Assembly (NCBI GenBank): GCA_011524575.1
Contig: WTKB01000120.1
Span: forward strand, 1-23,027
DNA: 23,027 bases
Source: Aquimarina sp.
GTDB lineage: Bacteria; Bacteroidota; Bacteroidia; Flavobacteriales; Flavobacteriaceae
Reading direction: 5' to 3'
The position numbers and the translations under genes are program-made. Under the pieces are notes generated by a model, which did not search any database, was not told the DNA's origin, and saw nothing but the letters and a program-made list of their open reading frames with translations. This document shows, piece after piece, positions 9,125 through 16,914 of this stretch (position 1 is its first letter; the number at the start of each line of letters is the position of its first letter).

Positions 9125-10066
9125 ATGAAAAATAACATTAATAAATTTGCTGTTTATTTGGTTTTATTCTTAGGAATAACTACATTAAGTGCACAGCAAG
9201 ACGCCCAATATACACAGTACATGTACAACCCTCTGACAATAAATCCTGCTTATGCAGGAAGTAGGGATGTACTTAGTATTGTTGGTTTATATAGAAATCA
9301 GTGGACAGGTTTTAGTGATGCTGCTCCAAAAACAGCGACGCTTACCTTACATTCACCTATTGGTAATAAAAAATTAGCTTTAGGTTTTTCTGTGATTAAC
9401 GACCAGATTGGTCCACAGGACGAAACCTATTTCAATATTGATGTTTCGTATGCTATTCCAGTTTCAGAATTAGGTAAACTTCGTTTTGGAATTAAGGGAG
9501 TTGGTAGACTTTTTAATGTTGATTATGACGCTATTAATCTTGCAGATTTTAGTGATCCTCAATTCCAACAAGGAGTAAATGAATTTACTCCTAATGTAGG
9601 AGCAGGATTGTTTTATACGTATTCAGATCGAATTTACTTAGGTTTAAGTGTACCTAATTTATTACAGACAAAGCATTATGATTTTAGTGATGAAAGTATA
9701 TTAACTTCTGAGGCAGTAGAAGATCCTAACTTTTATTTAACGGCAGGATGTGTGTTTAATCTTGCTCGTAATTTAAAGTTAAAGCCAGCTTTGATGTCTA
9801 AAATTGTAAGAGGTGCACCTTTTCAGTTGGATGCTTCTGCAAATTTTTTGATTCATGATAAGTTTATCTTAGGTGCAGCTTACAGGTTAGATGCCGCTAT
9901 GAGTGCTATGGTAGGTTTCCAAATTACACCATCTTTCCTTTTAGGCATGGCTTATGATAGAGATACTTCTGATATTGTAGATTACAATGATGGAAGTTTT
10001 GAGATCTTTGCACGTTTCGAATTGATACAAAAATATTCAAAAGTGGTAATGCCACGATTTTTTTAA
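9125..10066 (+). CDS. PorP/SprF-family type IX secretion outer-membrane protein
   Basis: This 313-residue protein belongs to the PorP/SprF family of Bacteroidota outer-membrane beta-barrel proteins. A signal peptide covers about residues 1-23 (YLVLFLGITTLSAQ). The family's N-terminal signature follows at once: QDAQYTQYMYNPLTINPAYAG, which sits directly after the cleavage site, then RNQWTGF. The rest alternates short hydrophobic beta-strand-like segments with Gly-rich turns and ends in aromatic Phe-Phe (MPRFF), as barrels often do. In Flavobacterium johnsoniae SprF is needed for secretion of SprB, a type B cargo. By analogy this protein probably serves the adhesin 56 nt upstream. The OmpA-family gene starts 9 nt downstream, so all three look co-transcribed. 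It is more likely a cargo-specific paralogue than the core PorP. Confidence 0.88.
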   Translation: MKNNINKFAVYLVLFLGITTLSAQQDAQYTQYMYNPLTINPAYAGSRDVLSIVGLYRNQWTGFSDAAPKTATLTLHSPIGNKKLALGFSVINDQIGPQDETYFNIDVSYAIPVSELGKLRFGIKGVGRLFNVDYDAINLADFSDPQFQQGVNEFTPNVGAGLFYTYSDRIYLGLSVPNLLQTKHYDFSDESILTSEAVEDPNFYLTAGCVFNLARNLKLKPALMSKIVRGAPFQLDASANFLIHDKFILGAAYRLDAAMSAMVGFQITPSFLLGMAYDRDTSDIVDYNDGSFEIFARFELIQKYSKVVMPRFF

Positions 10067-10075
10067 TCAAATTTT

Positions 10076-12124
10076 ATGATGAAAATACTTAATAAAATAA
10101 TTGCTTGTTGTGTGTTGTGTATTGTTTTAATTCAGTCCACTAATGCTCAACAAAGTAAGATAGATAAGGCAAATTTATATTTTGATAATTTTGCTTATAT
10201 CGATGCTAAAGAGTTGTATTTAAAACTAGTAAAAAAAGGACACCGTTCTGAAGAAGTATTTCGTAAACTTGCCGATTGTTATTACTACAATGCAGAGCTA
10301 AAGGATGCTGTAGATTGGTATGAAGAACTATATACGAGTTATCCAGAAACTACTTCTCCAGAATACTTATTTCGATACAGTCAGTGTTTAAAAAATATTG
10401 AAGATTATCAAACTTCCGATTTGGTAATGGATGATTTCTATAAGCGTGTAGGTGGTAATGAAGAGCGTGGAAAATTATATAACCAATACAGAGATTACTT
10501 AGATTTAAAAACTAAAAATTTAGATCATTTTAATTTATTTAATCTTTCTGTAATTAATACAGATGGTATTGATTTTGCACCTTCTTTTTATAATGATACT
10601 ACTTTAGTTTATAGTTCTTTTAGAGGTATGGCTGCTTCAAAAGTTGTGCATGAATGGAATGATGATAACTTTTTGGATTTGTATTCAGTAGATATTTCTA
10701 ATGCTCAGAATTTTGATTTTACTTCTAAACCAAAGCGTTTTAGTAAAAATATTAATACAAAATTACATGAGTCTTCCAGTGTATTTACAAAGGATAGATC
10801 TACGGTTTACTTTACTCGTAATAACTATAATAAAGGTACTATTCATAAAGATTCTGAGGGAACAACTCGTCTGAAGCTTTATAAGGCAGATTTAGATTCC
10901 TCAGGAAATTGGACCAATGTAAGAGAGCTTCCGTTTAATAGTGATAATTATTCTGTTGCTCACCCTGCACTTTCTAATGATGGAAAACAATTATTCTTTG
11001 CTAGTGATATGCCAGGAACTTATGGTTTCTCAGATTTGTATGTAGTGGATATTTTAGATAATGATTCTTATAGTACACCAAGAAATCTAGGACCTAGTAT
11101 TAATACAGAATCTAGAGAAACTTTTCCATTTATTTCAAAGTCTGGAAAGTTGTATTTTTCTAGTGATGGTCATGTAGGGCTTGGTGGTTTAGATGTATTT
11201 TTAGTAAACTCTATTGCTGATATCTCTTCAGAGCAAACAGTGAAACCTTATAACTTAGGAGCTCCAATAAATGGTTCTTTTGATGATTTCTCTTTTATTG
11301 TTGATGAGGATCGTAAGTTAGGTTTCTTTAGTTCTAACAGAAGTATGGGTAAAGGAGCTGATGACATTTATGGTTTCCGTCAGTTAAAGGAGTTTGATTT
11401 TTCATGTTATACTTTTCTTGAAGGTGTCATAACTGATGCAAAAACTTCAGAAACTATCCCAGGTGCTCAATTAGTAATCACAACAACAAAAGAAGATGCT
11501 AAGGTAAAAGAACGTGAAGAAGAATCGGATTTCAACGGAAAATATACTTCCAAAATTTACTGTGACACTCCTTATGAAATTGTGGTTTCTAAAGAAGGGT
11601 ATCAATCTAAAAAAGTTTATTTAAAGACTTTTAATGAAGAAGGTAAATTACACATTAAAGATGTTGCGTTGATGCCAGTGCCAAAACCAGTGGTTGTAGA
11701 ACGAGTTGCTCCTCCTGCACCAATCATTAATAACGTTGCTGTTCAGCTTGGTGATAACTTAGCCGAAGTTTTAAATTTGAATCCGATATACTTTGATAAG
11801 GATAAATCTTTTATTAGACCAGATGCAGAAATAGAACTTAGAAAGGTAATTGAGGTAATGGAGAAATATCCTAGCCTTAGTATAGATATCAGAAGTCATA
11901 CAGATAGTAGAGCTTCTACGAAATACAACCTAGCTCTTAGTTCGCGTAGAGCGGCTAGAACCCGTATGTATCTTATTGAGCATGGAGGAATAAGTCCTTA
12001 TCGATTAACTAAAAGAGGATATGGTGAAGAGCAGCTTCTTAATGAATGCTCTGATGGTATAGAATGTTTCGAAGAGCAACATCAATTAAATAGACGTAGT
12101 GAGTTTATTATTGTAAAACAATAA
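10076..12124 (+). CDS. OmpA-family protein with TPR-like, PD40 and carboxypeptidase-regulatory-like domains
   Basis: This 682-residue envelope protein probably ties the upstream surface module to peptidoglycan. A signal peptide spans about residues 1-25 (CCVLCIVLIQSTNAQ). Residues about 26-120 look like TPR helices (YFDNFAYIDAKELYLKL, ADCYYYNAELKDAVDWYEEL). Residues about 170-430 contain WD40/PD40-like beta-propeller repeats (LSNDGKQLFFASD, SKSGKLYFSSDG, KLGFFSSNRS). A carboxypeptidase-regulatory-like beta-sandwich lies at about 447-530 (GVITDAKTSETIPGA). The OmpA C-terminal domain at about 565-682 carries NPIYFDKDKSFIRPDA, HTDSRA with Asp610, and NRRSEF with Arg673/674; Asp610 and the Arg pair occupy the usual peptidoglycan-binding positions. 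Two adjacent ATGs (10076 and 10079) are both possible starts. This domain order is common beside PorP/SprF genes. Confidence 0.88.
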   Translation: MMKILNKIIACCVLCIVLIQSTNAQQSKIDKANLYFDNFAYIDAKELYLKLVKKGHRSEEVFRKLADCYYYNAELKDAVDWYEELYTSYPETTSPEYLFRYSQCLKNIEDYQTSDLVMDDFYKRVGGNEERGKLYNQYRDYLDLKTKNLDHFNLFNLSVINTDGIDFAPSFYNDTTLVYSSFRGMAASKVVHEWNDDNFLDLYSVDISNAQNFDFTSKPKRFSKNINTKLHESSSVFTKDRSTVYFTRNNYNKGTIHKDSEGTTRLKLYKADLDSSGNWTNVRELPFNSDNYSVAHPALSNDGKQLFFASDMPGTYGFSDLYVVDILDNDSYSTPRNLGPSINTESRETFPFISKSGKLYFSSDGHVGLGGLDVFLVNSIADISSEQTVKPYNLGAPINGSFDDFSFIVDEDRKLGFFSSNRSMGKGADDIYGFRQLKEFDFSCYTFLEGVITDAKTSETIPGAQLVITTTKEDAKVKEREEESDFNGKYTSKIYCDTPYEIVVSKEGYQSKKVYLKTFNEEGKLHIKDVALMPVPKPVVVERVAPPAPIINNVAVQLGDNLAEVLNLNPIYFDKDKSFIRPDAEIELRKVIEVMEKYPSLSIDIRSHTDSRASTKYNLALSSRRAARTRMYLIEHGGISPYRLTKRGYGEEQLLNECSDGIECFEEQHQLNRRSEFIIVKQ

Positions 12125-12154
12125 TTTAAATACTATTATTAAATTTAATTGCTT

Positions 12155-12207
12155 ACAAAATAAAAACATCCCATTTATGATAAATAAATGGGATGTTTTT
12201 ATTTTGT
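12155..12207. terminator. Perfect 24-bp inverted repeat, probably a bidirectional terminator
   Basis: The arms at 12155-12178 and 12184-12207 are perfectly complementary over 24 bases around a 5-base loop (GATAA). The GC-richer core is CATCCCATTTAT with ATAAATGGGATG, and the base of the stem is A-rich on the left and T-rich on the right. Transcripts from either strand would therefore end in a stem followed by U residues. It begins 31 nt after the OmpA-family stop and closes the adhesin module. The arms are seen; termination is inferred. Confidence 0.8.
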
Positions 12208-12239
12208 GATATTTTTATATCAATTAATCTTTTCATAAG

Positions 12240-13175
12240 ATGGATACTACTGATTTTGATTTTACTTGGATTACTTATTTTGAAAATATAGGTTACCATT
12301 CTGTGAGTAAAATTTCTTCTGGTATGGAGGGTAGTGTATATATGCTTGTTCCAAACAAGCTTATTGCTAAAGTATGGACAAATAAATGCATAGAAGATCT
12401 CATACACTTAAAGCTGTTTTTTGATGAAAATTTTTCTTCTATTAAAGCAGTTAAAACCCCTGTCATTCATGAAATACAGTGTATTAATGGCACATTGATT
12501 TCTTTAGAAAATTATATTGAAGGTACTTCTTTAGAGGATTTGCTTATTATCTCTGATTTTGATACTTATAAATTAGCTCAAAGTACTATTATAAACGCAC
12601 TATATGTTTTAAGTGAAATAACTATTGATAAAAATTCAATTTGTTTTCGTGTTTTTGATGAGACGACCTCTTTTTGGAAGACACATACTACGTGGAAGGA
12701 TGCCATGATGGATCTAGTGTGTACAAGGGTACTACGCTTTAAACATTTATTGTGTCATAACGTGGTTGAATTAGAGGAGTTACTTCTTAAAGTAGCTTGT
12801 TTTTTACAATCGAGGAATACTGCTACAATGGGATTGATACATGGTGATTTATGTCCTTGTAATATTATGGTTGATAATAATTTTAATTTAACAGGTATAT
12901 TAGATTTTGGATTTCTAACCTTGTATGGTGATCTTGCATTTGATGTCGCTATTTGTGCTGCAACTTTTAATATGTATGGTAATAATGCAGATGAAATAGA
13001 AAATATAATGACCTTCAATTTATGTGATTATTTTGGATATGACATTAATGTAATAAATCGTTACAAAGTTATTTATGCTTTGTTAAGTAGTAATGCTTAC
13101 AGTTTAGATAAAGAGGATGGTCATTATCAATGGTGTATAAAAATGATAAATAAACATAGAAATTGTTTCTTATAG
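12240..13175 (+). CDS. Aminoglycoside phosphotransferase-fold kinase, substrate unknown
   Basis: This is a 311-residue cytoplasmic protein of the APH/choline-kinase-like fold. The N-lobe has a glycine-rich loop (SSGMEGSVY, residues 26-34) and an ATP-anchoring Lys44 in IAKVW. The catalytic loop is IHGDLCPCNIMVD, with Asp203 as likely catalytic base and Asn208 as a metal ligand. The metal-binding motif is LDFGF, with Asp222. All kinase residues look intact, so it should be active. Family members phosphorylate aminoglycosides, macrolides, choline, homoserine, sugars and other small molecules, and the sequence alone does not separate these. It stands between terminators at 12155-12207 and 13225-13249, so it is probably transcribed alone. 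The ATG at 12240 comes 33 nt after the first hairpin. No neighbour shares an obvious pathway with it. Confidence 0.8.
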   Translation: MDTTDFDFTWITYFENIGYHSVSKISSGMEGSVYMLVPNKLIAKVWTNKCIEDLIHLKLFFDENFSSIKAVKTPVIHEIQCINGTLISLENYIEGTSLEDLLIISDFDTYKLAQSTIINALYVLSEITIDKNSICFRVFDETTSFWKTHTTWKDAMMDLVCTRVLRFKHLLCHNVVELEELLLKVACFLQSRNTATMGLIHGDLCPCNIMVDNNFNLTGILDFGFLTLYGDLAFDVAICAATFNMYGNNADEIENIMTFNLCDYFGYDINVINRYKVIYALLSSNAYSLDKEDGHYQWCIKMINKHRNCFL

Positions 13176-13224
13176 TGATTTCAAAGACCAATAGGTATTA
13201 TCAATATATTACAGTTATTTGTTA

Positions 13225-13249
13225 GAGGTTTTAAACCTCATCTTTTTTT
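13225..13249 (+). terminator. Probable intrinsic terminator after the kinase gene
   Basis: GAGGTTT (13225-13231) and AAACCTC (13233-13239) form a compact hairpin, realistically a 5-bp stem with a 5-nt loop. A run of seven T residues follows at 13243-13249. It lies 50 nt after the kinase stop and 31 nt before the pabA start, so it separates the two units. An attenuator role for pabA cannot be excluded. Confidence 0.6.
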
Positions 13250-13280
13250 AATTATCGTTTCTTTATAAAGCGAACATCCT

Positions 13281-13856
13281 ATGAAAACCCTTATTGCTGA
13301 TAATAATGATTCATTTACTTATAATATAGTAGACTTGTTAGATAAAATAGGTTATGACCATTATGAAGTTGTACGTACTAATTCTTTACAGAAAAATTAT
13401 TTAACTAATTTTGATAAATTTATTATTTCTCCAGGTCCTGGTAGGCCTTCTGATTTTCCAATGAATTTTGAGATTATTCGTTATTGTGAAATACATAACT
13501 TACCCCTTTTAGGAATATGTTTAGGATACCAAACCATTTGTGAATATTACGGAGGTAACCTATACCAGTTAGATAGGGTTATTCATGGTCAAAAAAGTAG
13601 GTTAACTATTGATAATCAAAGTTTATTATATAAAAACCTTTCTGATGAAATTAATGTAGGTAGGTATCATTCATTGGCTATTGATGCGTTAAGTTTACCT
13701 TCATGTTTACGTATTACAGGAGTAACTAACAACGTGAAAACATTGATGTCCGTTGAACATATTGCACACAAAATATACGGTATTCAATACCATCCGGAAT
13801 CTTTTCTGACTTCTGATGGACCTATTATATTAACTAATTTTATGAATTTAATTTAG
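13281..13856 (+). CDS. pabA: Aminodeoxychorismate synthase glutamine amidotransferase subunit
   Basis: This 191-residue class I glutamine amidotransferase releases ammonia from glutamine for its partner PabB. The pair makes 4-amino-4-deoxychorismate for folate synthesis. The N-terminus has DNNDSFTYNIVDLL, typical of PabA/TrpG. Other motifs are SPGPGRPSDFP, the nucleophile motif GICLGYQ with Cys80, HGQKSRL, GRYHSL, and YHPESF with His171 and Glu173 completing the triad. TrpG proteins look alike, but the partner gene 6 nt downstream encodes a PabB-type subunit and no trp genes are nearby. In organisms with a single amphibolic subunit it could serve both enzymes. Confidence 0.9.
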   Translation: MKTLIADNNDSFTYNIVDLLDKIGYDHYEVVRTNSLQKNYLTNFDKFIISPGPGRPSDFPMNFEIIRYCEIHNLPLLGICLGYQTICEYYGGNLYQLDRVIHGQKSRLTIDNQSLLYKNLSDEINVGRYHSLAIDALSLPSCLRITGVTNNVKTLMSVEHIAHKIYGIQYHPESFLTSDGPIILTNFMNLI

Positions 13857-13862
13857 TTCAAG

Positions 13863-14834
13863 ATGAATAGTATCGATTTCGAAAATAAAATCAACGAATA
13901 CACCTCTAAAGGAATTCCTTACTTTTTCACTATAGATTTTGAGTTAGAAAAAGCTTTTGTTTGTAAGTGCTCTGATGCTGCAAAAAATAATATCTTTTTT
14001 AATATAAAAGGTAATAAAAACTACACAGAAGAAAAGATCGATAAAGAGGTACATTTAGATTATCATTTATTAGATTATCATCTATTTAATAAAAAATTTA
14101 ATCTTGTTACCAATGAAATTAATAAAGGAGAATCTTTCTTACTGAACTTAACTTTTCCTACAGAAATTGGGGTTAACTTAAGTTTAAAAGAAATTTTTCA
14201 AACAGCTCAAGCTCCCTATAAATTATTATTTCAAGATAAGTTTGTGGTATTTTCACCAGAATCTTTTATTCAAATAAAAGGTGACGATGTTTTTACTTTT
14301 CCTATGAAAGGTACGATAGCTTCTAGTGTTCCTAATGCTGAAGATAAGCTATTAAATAATAATAAAGAAATGTGGGAACATAATACCATAGTCGATTTGA
14401 TGCGAAATGACTTAGCTATTATTGCTAAAAATATTACTGTTGATCAGTATCGATATGTAGAAAAAATTTCTACTCATAAAGGAGATATACTACAAACTAG
14501 TTCTAGAATAAAAGGCACACTTCCTAAAAATTGGCGACAAACCTTCGGAACAGATCTTCTCAAATTATTGCCTGCAGGTTCTATAAGTGGGGCACCTAAA
14601 GAAAAAACTGTAGAGATTATTCAGAATGTAGAGCTAGATAAAAGAGGATTTTATACAGGTGTTTTTGGTTTATTTGATGGTCAAAACCTAGAAAGTGCTG
14701 TTAGTATTCGGTTTATAGAAGAATCTTCAGAAGGGAAAAAAATATTTAGAACTGGTGCTGGTATTACCTCGCACAGTATTGCAAATGAAGAGTATCAGGA
14801 ACTTAAACATAAAATTTATATTCCTAAATCATAG
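13863..14834 (+). CDS. pabB: Aminodeoxychorismate synthase component I, compact form
   Basis: This is a chorismate-binding-family enzyme that uses ammonia from PabA to convert chorismate to aminodeoxychorismate. The motif FPMKGTIASS places Lys149 where aminodeoxychorismate synthases carry their nucleophilic lysine; anthranilate synthases have Ala there (PxAGT). This argues for PabB over TrpE. Downstream motifs are HNTIVDLMRNDLA, GSISGAPKEKTVEII, GFYTGVFG and the C-terminal FRTGAGITSHS. At 323 residues it is about 130 shorter than E. coli PabB (453), having only a reduced N-terminal region before the catalytic core. Compact PabB proteins are known in Bacteroidota, so it is probably complete. 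No pabC (aminodeoxychorismate lyase) follows; recQ comes next after 19 nt. Confidence 0.88.
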   Translation: MNSIDFENKINEYTSKGIPYFFTIDFELEKAFVCKCSDAAKNNIFFNIKGNKNYTEEKIDKEVHLDYHLLDYHLFNKKFNLVTNEINKGESFLLNLTFPTEIGVNLSLKEIFQTAQAPYKLLFQDKFVVFSPESFIQIKGDDVFTFPMKGTIASSVPNAEDKLLNNNKEMWEHNTIVDLMRNDLAIIAKNITVDQYRYVEKISTHKGDILQTSSRIKGTLPKNWRQTFGTDLLKLLPAGSISGAPKEKTVEIIQNVELDKRGFYTGVFGLFDGQNLESAVSIRFIEESSEGKKIFRTGAGITSHSIANEEYQELKHKIYIPKS

Positions 14835-14853
14835 TATATTTTGATTGGTATAT

Positions 14854-16833
14854 ATGACAACTACAAAAGAAGAACTTAAACAAATACTTAAAAATTACTG
14901 GGGCTATTCGGATTTTCGAGAGGGTCAGTATCCGTGTATAGCTGCTATTTTAGAAGGACATTCGGGCTTAGTTCTTATGCCAACAGGTGGCGGAAAATCC
15001 CTTTGTTATCAGTTACCTGCACTTACAAAAAAAGGAGTGTGCTTAGTGATTTCGCCATTAGTAGCACTTATTGAGGATCAGATTGCAATACTTAAACAAA
15101 AAAATATTATTGCAGATACCATCGTTGCTGGTGCTAATTTGCAAGAGATTGATCGGGTATTTAATAATTGTAGGTATGGTTCTACAAAGTTCTTATACCT
15201 TTCTCCCGAGCGTTTTTCTTCTCAAAACATTCAGGAGCGTTTGTTACAGCTTGATATTTCTTTTATTGCCATAGATGAGGCACATTGTATTTCTCAGTGG
15301 GGACACGATTTTAGACCTTCCTATTTAAAGTTGAAAGTTATTCAAGAACTTTTTCCTGATACTTCAATTTTAGCCCTTACTGCGACAGCAACACCAGAGG
15401 TAAAAAGAGATATTGTTAATCAGTTATTTCAATCGCGATCTTTTCATGTTTTTGAGAGCAGTTTTTTTCGATCGAATCTTAGTTATGGTGCTTATAAAAC
15501 TCCTGATAAGCGTGCGTATGTACTTCGTATTTTAAAAAAATATCCTGGTAGTGCAATTATATATGTAAACTCTCGAATACTTTCTTATCAGTTTGCTTCA
15601 TTTTTAAAAAGTGAAGGGATTTCAAGTGGTAGTTACCATGCCGGACTTTCTAAAGCTACAAAACAAAAAGTGTTTTCAGAATGGAAAAATAATCGTTTAC
15701 GAGTAATGGTTGCTACCAATGCTTTTGGGATGGGGATAGATAAAAAAGATGTACGATTAGTTATACATATAAATATCCCACTTTCTTTAGAGGCGTATTT
15801 TCAGGAAGCGGGTCGTGCGGGTCGTGATATGCAAAAGGCTTATGCGATGCTTTTATACAATACCGAGAGTTTAGAAAAATGGAAAACATATTACACAAGT
15901 CAGGCTATTAATGTAAGTTTGATTAAAAAAGTACATCAAAAACTATTTAGTTTTTTAAAAATATCTAGTCATGAAACTTTAAAAAAAATATACCGAATTG
16001 ATCTTGAGAAATTCATCAAAAAATATGAGTTTCCTAATAGTACTAAAATAAAAAAGGCACTTCGTCTTTTAGAAAGTCAAGATCAAATCCGAACTTATCC
16101 TCCAAATGATTCAGAAGGCTATCAGATCAAATGCTTGCTTTCCGTAGGGAAGTTTCGTGCTTTTGCTGATGACTTCCCTGTTTTTGAGCCGATTTTAGAT
16201 TATCTATCTCGTAATTATGAGAATTTGTATTTCGACCGTGTATCTTTACAATGGAAAGATGCTTGCAGTTCTTTTTCTTTTTCCGAGGAAGTTTTTCAAA
16301 AAAGATTATCTCAATTAAAGGTATATGGCGTTTTGGATTATTATGTTTCTGGATATTGGGGTATTGAGTTTCTAACTACTAAATATACCGCTTTGCAGGC
16401 TAATGCTTTTTTTGGCAGTAATTTAAAACAATATGAAGCTACACAACAAATGCGTTTTAAGGCTATGACTGCTTTTGTTTCTGATAGAAAAGTATGTAAA
16501 TCGGTACAATTACTTCGTTATTTTGGAGAACATTCTTCGCAAGATTGTGGGATCTGTAGTGTGTGTATTGCTAAACAAAAACAAAGTCCTACAGTAATGA
16601 TGTCTCAAGATACAAACCATGGAGCAGTTACCTTTATTTCTAATGATGATGAGCAGCAGCAGCGTTTACTTGAAGCACAGATTATTACTGCAATACAACA
16701 AAAGCCACAAACTTCTAGATCTTTGTGTATTCTTTTAGATTGTGACGAACATTTGTTTCTAAAAGCCATTAATCATCTTTTAAAGGCACAAAAGATTACA
16801 ATTACTTCAATGAATACTTATACTTTATTATAG
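14854..16833 (+). CDS. recQ: RecQ-family ATP-dependent DNA helicase
   Basis: This superfamily 2, 3'-5' DNA helicase acts in recombination and repair. Using the ATG at 14854 gives 659 residues; a TTG 9 nt upstream would add three and is less likely. Helicase motifs are complete: MPTGGGKSLCYQ (motif I), LSPLVALIEDQ, DEAHCISQWGHDFRPSY (motif II and aromatic-rich loop), ALTATATP (motif III), ATNAFGMGID (motif V), and QEAGRAGRD at 317-325 (motif VI). A four-cysteine zinc cluster (Cys548, 565, 568, 571) has the same spacing as E. coli RecQ Cys380/397/400/403. It lies about 220 residues after motif VI, compared with about 50 in E. coli, so roughly 170 extra residues intervene. The C-terminal 88 residues may form a winged helix. 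No HRDC domain is evident. Confidence 0.93.
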   Translation: MTTTKEELKQILKNYWGYSDFREGQYPCIAAILEGHSGLVLMPTGGGKSLCYQLPALTKKGVCLVISPLVALIEDQIAILKQKNIIADTIVAGANLQEIDRVFNNCRYGSTKFLYLSPERFSSQNIQERLLQLDISFIAIDEAHCISQWGHDFRPSYLKLKVIQELFPDTSILALTATATPEVKRDIVNQLFQSRSFHVFESSFFRSNLSYGAYKTPDKRAYVLRILKKYPGSAIIYVNSRILSYQFASFLKSEGISSGSYHAGLSKATKQKVFSEWKNNRLRVMVATNAFGMGIDKKDVRLVIHINIPLSLEAYFQEAGRAGRDMQKAYAMLLYNTESLEKWKTYYTSQAINVSLIKKVHQKLFSFLKISSHETLKKIYRIDLEKFIKKYEFPNSTKIKKALRLLESQDQIRTYPPNDSEGYQIKCLLSVGKFRAFADDFPVFEPILDYLSRNYENLYFDRVSLQWKDACSSFSFSEEVFQKRLSQLKVYGVLDYYVSGYWGIEFLTTKYTALQANAFFGSNLKQYEATQQMRFKAMTAFVSDRKVCKSVQLLRYFGEHSSQDCGICSVCIAKQKQSPTVMMSQDTNHGAVTFISNDDEQQQRLLEAQIITAIQQKPQTSRSLCILLDCDEHLFLKAINHLLKAQKITITSMNTYTLL

Positions 16834-16874
16834 TATCTAAGCTATTTTATTAGATTTCTTTAAAAGTATAAGTA
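16815..16874. repeat. Nested inverted repeat over the recQ stop codon
   Basis: TACTTATACTTT (16815-16826) pairs perfectly with AAAGTATAAGTA (16863-16874). Inside it ATCTAA (16835-16840) pairs with TTAGAT (16850-16855). The structure includes the last codons of recQ and its stop. No T-run follows, so it is not a standard terminator; it may protect the 3' end of the mRNA or be chance in AT-rich DNA. Confidence 0.45.
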
Positions 16875-16914
16875 CAATAAGGATTTCTTACATATCAATA
16901 TATTTTTATAATTT

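Noticed and set aside
12153..12407. Minus-strand open frame across the 24-bp inverted repeat
   Set aside because: It overlaps the kinase N-terminus and the terminator hairpin, so it is very unlikely to be a gene.
13281..14834. Anthranilate synthase (trpG-trpE) instead of pabA-pabB
   Set aside because: The component I protein has Lys in PMKGT, where anthranilate synthases have Ala, and no other trp genes are adjacent.
14845..14853. TTG start for recQ three codons upstream
   Set aside because: The ATG at 14854 gives the usual RecQ N-terminus, and TTG starts are rare.
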